NCBI GenBank assembly: GCA_965217625.1
Contig: OZ244557.1
Coordinates: forward strand, 1,736,001 to 1,800,000
Direction of reading: 5' to 3'
Source of the DNA: TK10-74A sp965217625
Lineage (GTDB): Bacteria; Chloroflexota; Dehalococcoidia; Bin125
DNA length: 64,000 bases
Positions 61,124-64,000 of the stretch are shown here, in pieces. Position numbers and translations under genes: made by a program. Under the pieces are notes generated by a model. The model saw nothing but the letters and a program-made list of their open reading frames with translations, was not told the origin of the DNA and searched no databases. The stretch's first letter is position 1, and each line of letters starts with the position of its first letter.

Positions 61124-61144
61124 TTTTGGTAAACTTTTGGTAAA
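61124..61144 (-). promoter_or_regulatory. Direct repeat TTTTGGTAAA x2 with 11-bp period
   Basis: Two identical 10-bp units (61124-61133 and 61135-61144) in a locally AT-rich stretch upstream of the G run. The spacing of one helical turn suggests a regulator-binding site. Confidence 0.5.
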
Positions 61145-61200
61145 ATCTTCTTATTTGCCTATTGACATGGCGTTTTATGTCGCTTGTGGCGGTGGGAAAC

Positions 61201-61330
61201 TCACCCCTAACCCCCTCTCCGTTGCAGAGCAATGGATGAGGGGGGATCGGAGGGGGAGGGGCGATCGGCGCGCGCGTCCGCTTCCCCCTCTCCAGCGCTT
61301 CCGATGGAGAGGGGGCCAGGGGGTGAGGTC
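61201..61330. repeat. Dispersed intergenic hairpin repeat, copy E
   Basis: CCCCCTCTCCGTTGCAGAGCAATGGATGAGGGGG and CCCCCTCTCC ... CGATGGAGAGGGGG hairpins between the second solute-binding gene and rpsI. Same family as A, B, C and D. Confidence 0.8.
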
Positions 61331-61351
61331 AGGCGGCCCGTGGGGGCCGGC

Positions 61352-61756
61352 TTAGCGCTTGGTGTACTGCGGGGCCTTGCGCGCGCGCTTGAGGCCGGGC
61401 TTCTTGCGTTCCTTGATGCGTGCGTCGCGGGTCAGCATGCCGGCGCGCTTGAGGGTGGGGCGCAGGCCGGCGTCGGCCTCGATCAGGGCGCGGGCGATGC
61501 CCAGACGGATGGCGCCGGCCCAGCCGCTGCGCCCGCCGCCGCTGCACTTGACCTGCGCGTTGAAGCGGCCCTCCATCTCGGTGACGGCCAGCGGCTCGAG
61601 GAACTCCCGGCGCTGGACCTCGCGGGTGAAGAACTCCTCGGCGGGCTTGCCGTTGACGACGACGGCGCCGGCGCCGGGGTAGAGCCGCACGCGGGCGACG
61701 GCCTCCTTGCGCCGGCCGACGCCGTAGTAGTAGTGCTGCGGGGGGCTGGTGGTCAT
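61352..61756 (-). CDS. rpsI: 30S ribosomal protein S9
   Basis: 134 residues. YYYGVGRRKEAVARVRLYPG and the C-terminal basic tail (LTRDARIKERKKPGLKRARKAPQYTKR) are the S9 hallmarks. ATG after GGAGGAATAGC. Stop of rplM overlaps the S9 upstream site. Last gene of the ribosomal cluster in this window. Confidence 0.97.
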   Translation of the reverse strand: MTTSPPQHYYYGVGRRKEAVARVRLYPGAGAVVVNGKPAEEFFTREVQRREFLEPLAVTEMEGRFNAQVKCSGGGRSGWAGAIRLGIARALIEADAGLRPTLKRAGMLTRDARIKERKKPGLKRARKAPQYTKR

Positions 61757-61757
61757 G

Positions 61758-62231
61758 CTATTCCTCCGTCGTGGCGGCCGGCGCCGTCGTGGCGATCTGC
61801 CCGGCATGGGGATGATGCGGGCCGGCGTAGACCCGCAGGTGGCCGAATTGGCGGGCGCCGATGCGGTTCTTGGGGAGCATGCCCTTGACCGCCTTCTCGA
61901 CGGCGCGCTCGGGGTAGCGCTCGATGAGGTCCTTGAAGGGCATCTGCCGCAGGCCGCCGGGGTAGCCCGAGTGGCGGTAGTACATCTTCTGCTCGCGCTT
62001 GTTGCCGGTGACCGCGACGCGCTCGGCGTTGATCACGACGACGTAGTCGCCCACGTCGAGGGCGGGGGTGTAGGCGGGCTTGTGCTTGCCGCGCAGCAGG
62101 ATGGCGATCTCGCTGGCGACGCGCCCCAGGGGGCGGTCGGCCACGTCGATCACGTGCCAGGTGCGCTCGACCTCAGCGGCGCGAACGGCGTGGGTCTTCG
62201 GTGTCATCGCAGTCATCGTCGTCGTCATTCC
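61758..62231 (-). CDS. rplM: 50S ribosomal protein L13
   Basis: About 157 residues from the ATG at 62231 (MTTTMTAMTPKTHA). WHVIDVADRPLGRVASEIAILLRGKHKPAYTPALDVGDYVVVINAERVAVTG, YYRHSGYPGG and MLPKNRIGARQFGHLRVYAG match L13. Two later ATGs (MTAMTP, MTPKTH) are also possible starts. The gene begins inside the truA 3' end, a ~58-bp overlap at most. Confidence 0.95.
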   Translation of the reverse strand, partial: GMTTTMTAMTPKTHAVRAAEVERTWHVIDVADRPLGRVASEIAILLRGKHKPAYTPALDVGDYVVVINAERVAVTGNKREQKMYYRHSGYPGGLRQMPFKDLIERYPERAVEKAVKGMLPKNRIGARQFGHLRVYAGPHHPHAGQIATTAPAATTEE

Positions 62232-63003
62232 AATCCGCCAGCTCCGCCAGCGTGTATCGAACCCCAACCAAGTACAAGCCCCGCGGCGGCGCCGACGGTG
62301 CGGCGGTCCCGTAGACCGGCCGCTGCAGCAGCGCCGCGATGCGCTCCGGCTCCGCCCGCCCGCGGCCGATCTCGACGATCTGCCCGGTCATGCGCCGCAC
62401 TTGGTGCGGCAGGAAGGCGTTCGCCTCGAACTCCAAGCGCCAGCCCCCCGGCCGGGGCCGCAGCCGCGCCGCCGTGAGGCGCCGCCGGCTGTGCCCCGTC
62501 GCGGGCCGGGCCGCGAAGGAGGCGAAGTCCCGATCGCCCGGCAGGAGCGCCAGCGCTTGGGACATCTTCGCCGCATCCAGCGGCCCGCGCATCACCCAGG
62601 CCCCGGAGTCCCAGAGCGGCTGGCGCACGGGGGCGAGGCGCAGGTGATAGTGGTAGCGCCGGGCGCAGGCATCGCGCCGGGGATCGAAGTCGGGCGGCAC
62701 GAGGCGCGCATCCTGGACGGCGACGGCGGCGGGCAAGAAGTGGTTCAAGCCGTGGCGCCAGCGGTCCGGGCTGAGCGCCGCATCGCTGCTGAGCGCCGCC
62801 ACCTGGCCGGTGGCGTGCACTCCTGCGTCGGTGCGGCCGGCGAAATCGACCCGGTGCACGGTTCCGGTCAGCGCCTGCGCCGCCGCCTCCATCGCGGCCT
62901 GCACGGTCGGGGGACCGGCCTGCCGCTGCGACCCCGCGAACGGGCCGCCATCGTATTGGAGGAGGAGCGCAATGCGGCGCCGGTGCGCCGGGGGCGTGGT
63001 CAG
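62173..63003 (-). CDS. truA: tRNA pseudouridine(38-40) synthase TruA, CTG start
   Basis: 276 residues. The N-terminus RRRIALLLQYDGGPFAGSQRQ, catalytic Asp in FAGRTDAGVHA, and RYHYHLRL, FEANAFLPHQVRRMTG are TruA signatures. No ATG, GTG or TTG sits upstream of the N-terminus; the frame opens at CTG 63003-63001, which overlaps the rplQ stop as CTGA and follows GGAGGACGC. The C-terminus has an acidic tail (DWNDDDDDCDDTEDPRRSRR) that overlaps rplM. Confidence 0.9.
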   Translation of the reverse strand: MTTPPAHRRRIALLLQYDGGPFAGSQRQAGPPTVQAAMEAAAQALTGTVHRVDFAGRTDAGVHATGQVAALSSDAALSPDRWRHGLNHFLPAAVAVQDARLVPPDFDPRRDACARRYHYHLRLAPVRQPLWDSGAWVMRGPLDAAKMSQALALLPGDRDFASFAARPATGHSRRRLTAARLRPRPGGWRLEFEANAFLPHQVRRMTGQIVEIGRGRAEPERIAALLQRPVYGTAAPSAPPRGLYLVGVRYTLAELADWNDDDDDCDDTEDPRRSRR

Positions 63004-63506
63004 GCGTCCTCCTTTGTTCCTACCGCGTCCCGCGGGGGTGTTGCTACCGCGTCCCGCGTGGGCGTTGCGGCGCCCGTGGTGGGCGTGGTGGGCGTGGCCG
63101 CGTCCGGGGAGCCGGTCTCGGCGGCCGACTCGATGATGCTGTCGCCGGCGGCGCCTTCGACCAGCTCGATCTGGGCCATGCGGGCGCCGTCGCCCAGGCG
63201 CGGGCCCAGCTTGACGATGCGGGTGTAGCCGCCGGGGCGATCACGGAAGCGCGGTCCCAGCTCGTGGAAGAGGCGGCGCAGGACGGCGTTGTCGGTGAGC
63301 ACGGCGCCGGCGCGGCGGCGGGCGGCGCTGTCGCCGCGCTTGCCGAGCGTGATGACCCGTTCGGCGATCGGCCGCAGCTCCTTGGCCTTGGCCTCGGTCG
63401 TGACGATGCGGTCATGGCGCAGCAGGGCGGTGACCTGATTGTGGATCAGGGCCTTCCGGTGCGTCGCGGTGCGCCCCAGCTGACGCCGTGCAATGCGATG
63501 GCGCAT
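63000..63506 (-). CDS. rplQ: 50S ribosomal protein L17 with extended C-terminus
   Basis: 168 residues; the family norm is ~116-120. The core MRHRIARRQLGRTATHRKALIHNQVTALLRHDRIVTTEAKAKELRPIAERVITLGKRGD is standard. The extra ~45 residues are Thr/Pro/Ala-rich and include a repeated TPTRDAV/TPPRDAV from a 24-bp tandem repeat. The stop overlaps the truA start. Confidence 0.95.
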   Translation of the reverse strand: MRHRIARRQLGRTATHRKALIHNQVTALLRHDRIVTTEAKAKELRPIAERVITLGKRGDSAARRRAGAVLTDNAVLRRLFHELGPRFRDRPGGYTRIVKLGPRLGDGARMAQIELVEGAAGDSIIESAAETGSPDAATPTTPTTGAATPTRDAVATPPRDAVGTKEDA

Positions 63507-63545
63507 GGCTGTGTCCGTTCCTGTCCGTTCGCCCCGGCGCCGTCG

Positions 63546-64000
63546 CTAGGGCCGGATGCCGGGCTCCTGGCCCGCCTCGCGCAGCGCCTCGAGCAGCGCC
63601 GTGCCCAGCGAACTGATTTCTTCTTCGGCTTCCCCGGCCGGCTCGGCGTCGGGGGCGTCTTCGCCGGCCGCGGCCGCGACCGCCTCCAGCAGCTCGGCGC
63701 TGCCGAGCCGGCCGCGGGGGTCGTCCGGGGCCACGTAGCCGAGCTCGCGCAGGCGGTCCATCAGTTCGAAGAACGACTTATCGCCGAAGTTGCGCAGGCC
63801 CAGCAGCTGCTCGTCGGACTTCTCCAGCACCTGCCCAACGGACATCAGACCGCTGCGCTTGAGGCAGTTGAAGGCGCGGACGGAGAGCGAGAGATCCTCG
63901 ATGGAGACGTTGTAGCGCTCGTGGCTGAGGCCCAGCGCCACGCCCGGCAGCAGGTCGTAGGAGGTGGCCGGGGTGCCCATGTGGACGAACAGGCGCAGCT
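63546..64000 (-). CDS. rpoA: RNA polymerase alpha subunit, C-terminal part (5' end outside window)
   Basis: The alpha-CTD is complete: LSLSVRAFNCLKRSGLMSVGQVLEKSDEQLLGLRNFGDKSFFELMDRLRELGY, then a divergent acidic linker and C-terminus. The frame continues past the window end. It follows the normal rpoA-rplQ order. Partial by position, no sign of damage. Confidence 0.95.
   Translation of the reverse strand, partial: LRLFVHMGTPATSYDLLPGVALGLSHERYNVSIEDLSLSVRAFNCLKRSGLMSVGQVLEKSDEQLLGLRNFGDKSFFELMDRLRELGYVAPDDPRGRLGSAELLEAVAAAAGEDAPDAEPAGEAEEEISSLGTALLEALREAGQEPGIRP

Larger units (their letters stand above)
61017..61351. other. 335-bp region between the second solute-binding gene and rpsI
   Basis: No gene. 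In order from the gene start: the conserved leader hairpin (61043-61073), a 26-G run (61090-61115), an AT-rich stretch with a 10-bp direct repeat (61124-61144), and repeat copy E. See the separate entries. Confidence 0.6.

Overview
This 64 kb window is a contiguous, very GC-rich bacterial chromosome segment with dense gene packing and no insertion sequence, prophage or CRISPR array that I can see. I infer a Chloroflexota (Dehalococcoidia-like) bacterium. The grounds are lipoproteins plus an LPxTG-like anchor, ThyX, a Gram-positive type LexA box (GAAC-N4-GTTC) in front of lexA, CaiB-type CoA transferases, and secreted proteins sharing a GW...GDGLW C-terminal module. The phylum is inference; no rRNA is present.

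Layout. 0-5 kb: three secreted or surface proteins. 5-7.2 kb: two toxin-antitoxin pairs (AF2212-type/PIN and DUF433/PIN-like). 7.2-16.2 kb: a membrane-anchored protein, a DUF5343 protein with a histone-H1-like linker, CoA transferase plus 3-hydroxyacyl-CoA dehydrogenase, phosphomannomutase, DUF3052, a YyaL/DUF255 protein and an aquaporin. 16.2-17.4 kb: a three-gene HigB-HigA-SecB-like toxin-antitoxin-chaperone operon. 17.5-25.7 kb: a second CoA transferase, a DapA-family aldolase, a two-component system cotranscribed with an Ala-rich lipoprotein, and a subtilase. 25.7-36.6 kb: PAP2 and flippase-like membrane proteins, VOC, hydrolase, ThyX, SCP2-like, rhomboid, CbiB-like, small zinc proteins, LipB, NUDIX and PIG-L. 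36.7-46.4 kb: lexA with its promoter and SOS box, an OppD-type ATPase, holA, an MBL hydrolase, GNAT, an orphan nuoI and a peptide-type ABC transporter. 46.7-53.2 kb: TfoX-N, cupin, Dps, HAD, Cache, NYN RNase with an attenuator-like leader, tRNA-Sec, trxA, plsX and a lipoprotein. 53.2-57.6 kb: methyltransferase and an apt-mtnP-PfkB-GNAT purine-salvage operon in which mtnP is frameshifted. 57.6-61 kb: a second solute-binding lipoprotein followed by a PhyH dioxygenase, with a 26-G tract upstream and a frame-breaking 12-G tract inside the dioxygenase. 61.3-64 kb: the conserved rpoA-rplQ-truA-rplM-rpsI cluster, cut by the window end.

Most notable: the complete TAC operon, the possibly phase-variable solute-binding/dioxygenase unit, tRNA-Sec not accompanied by selA/selB here, the transcription-attenuator arrangement in front of the NYN RNase, a repeated C-terminal module in three secreted proteins, and a family of at least five dispersed hairpin repeats between genes.
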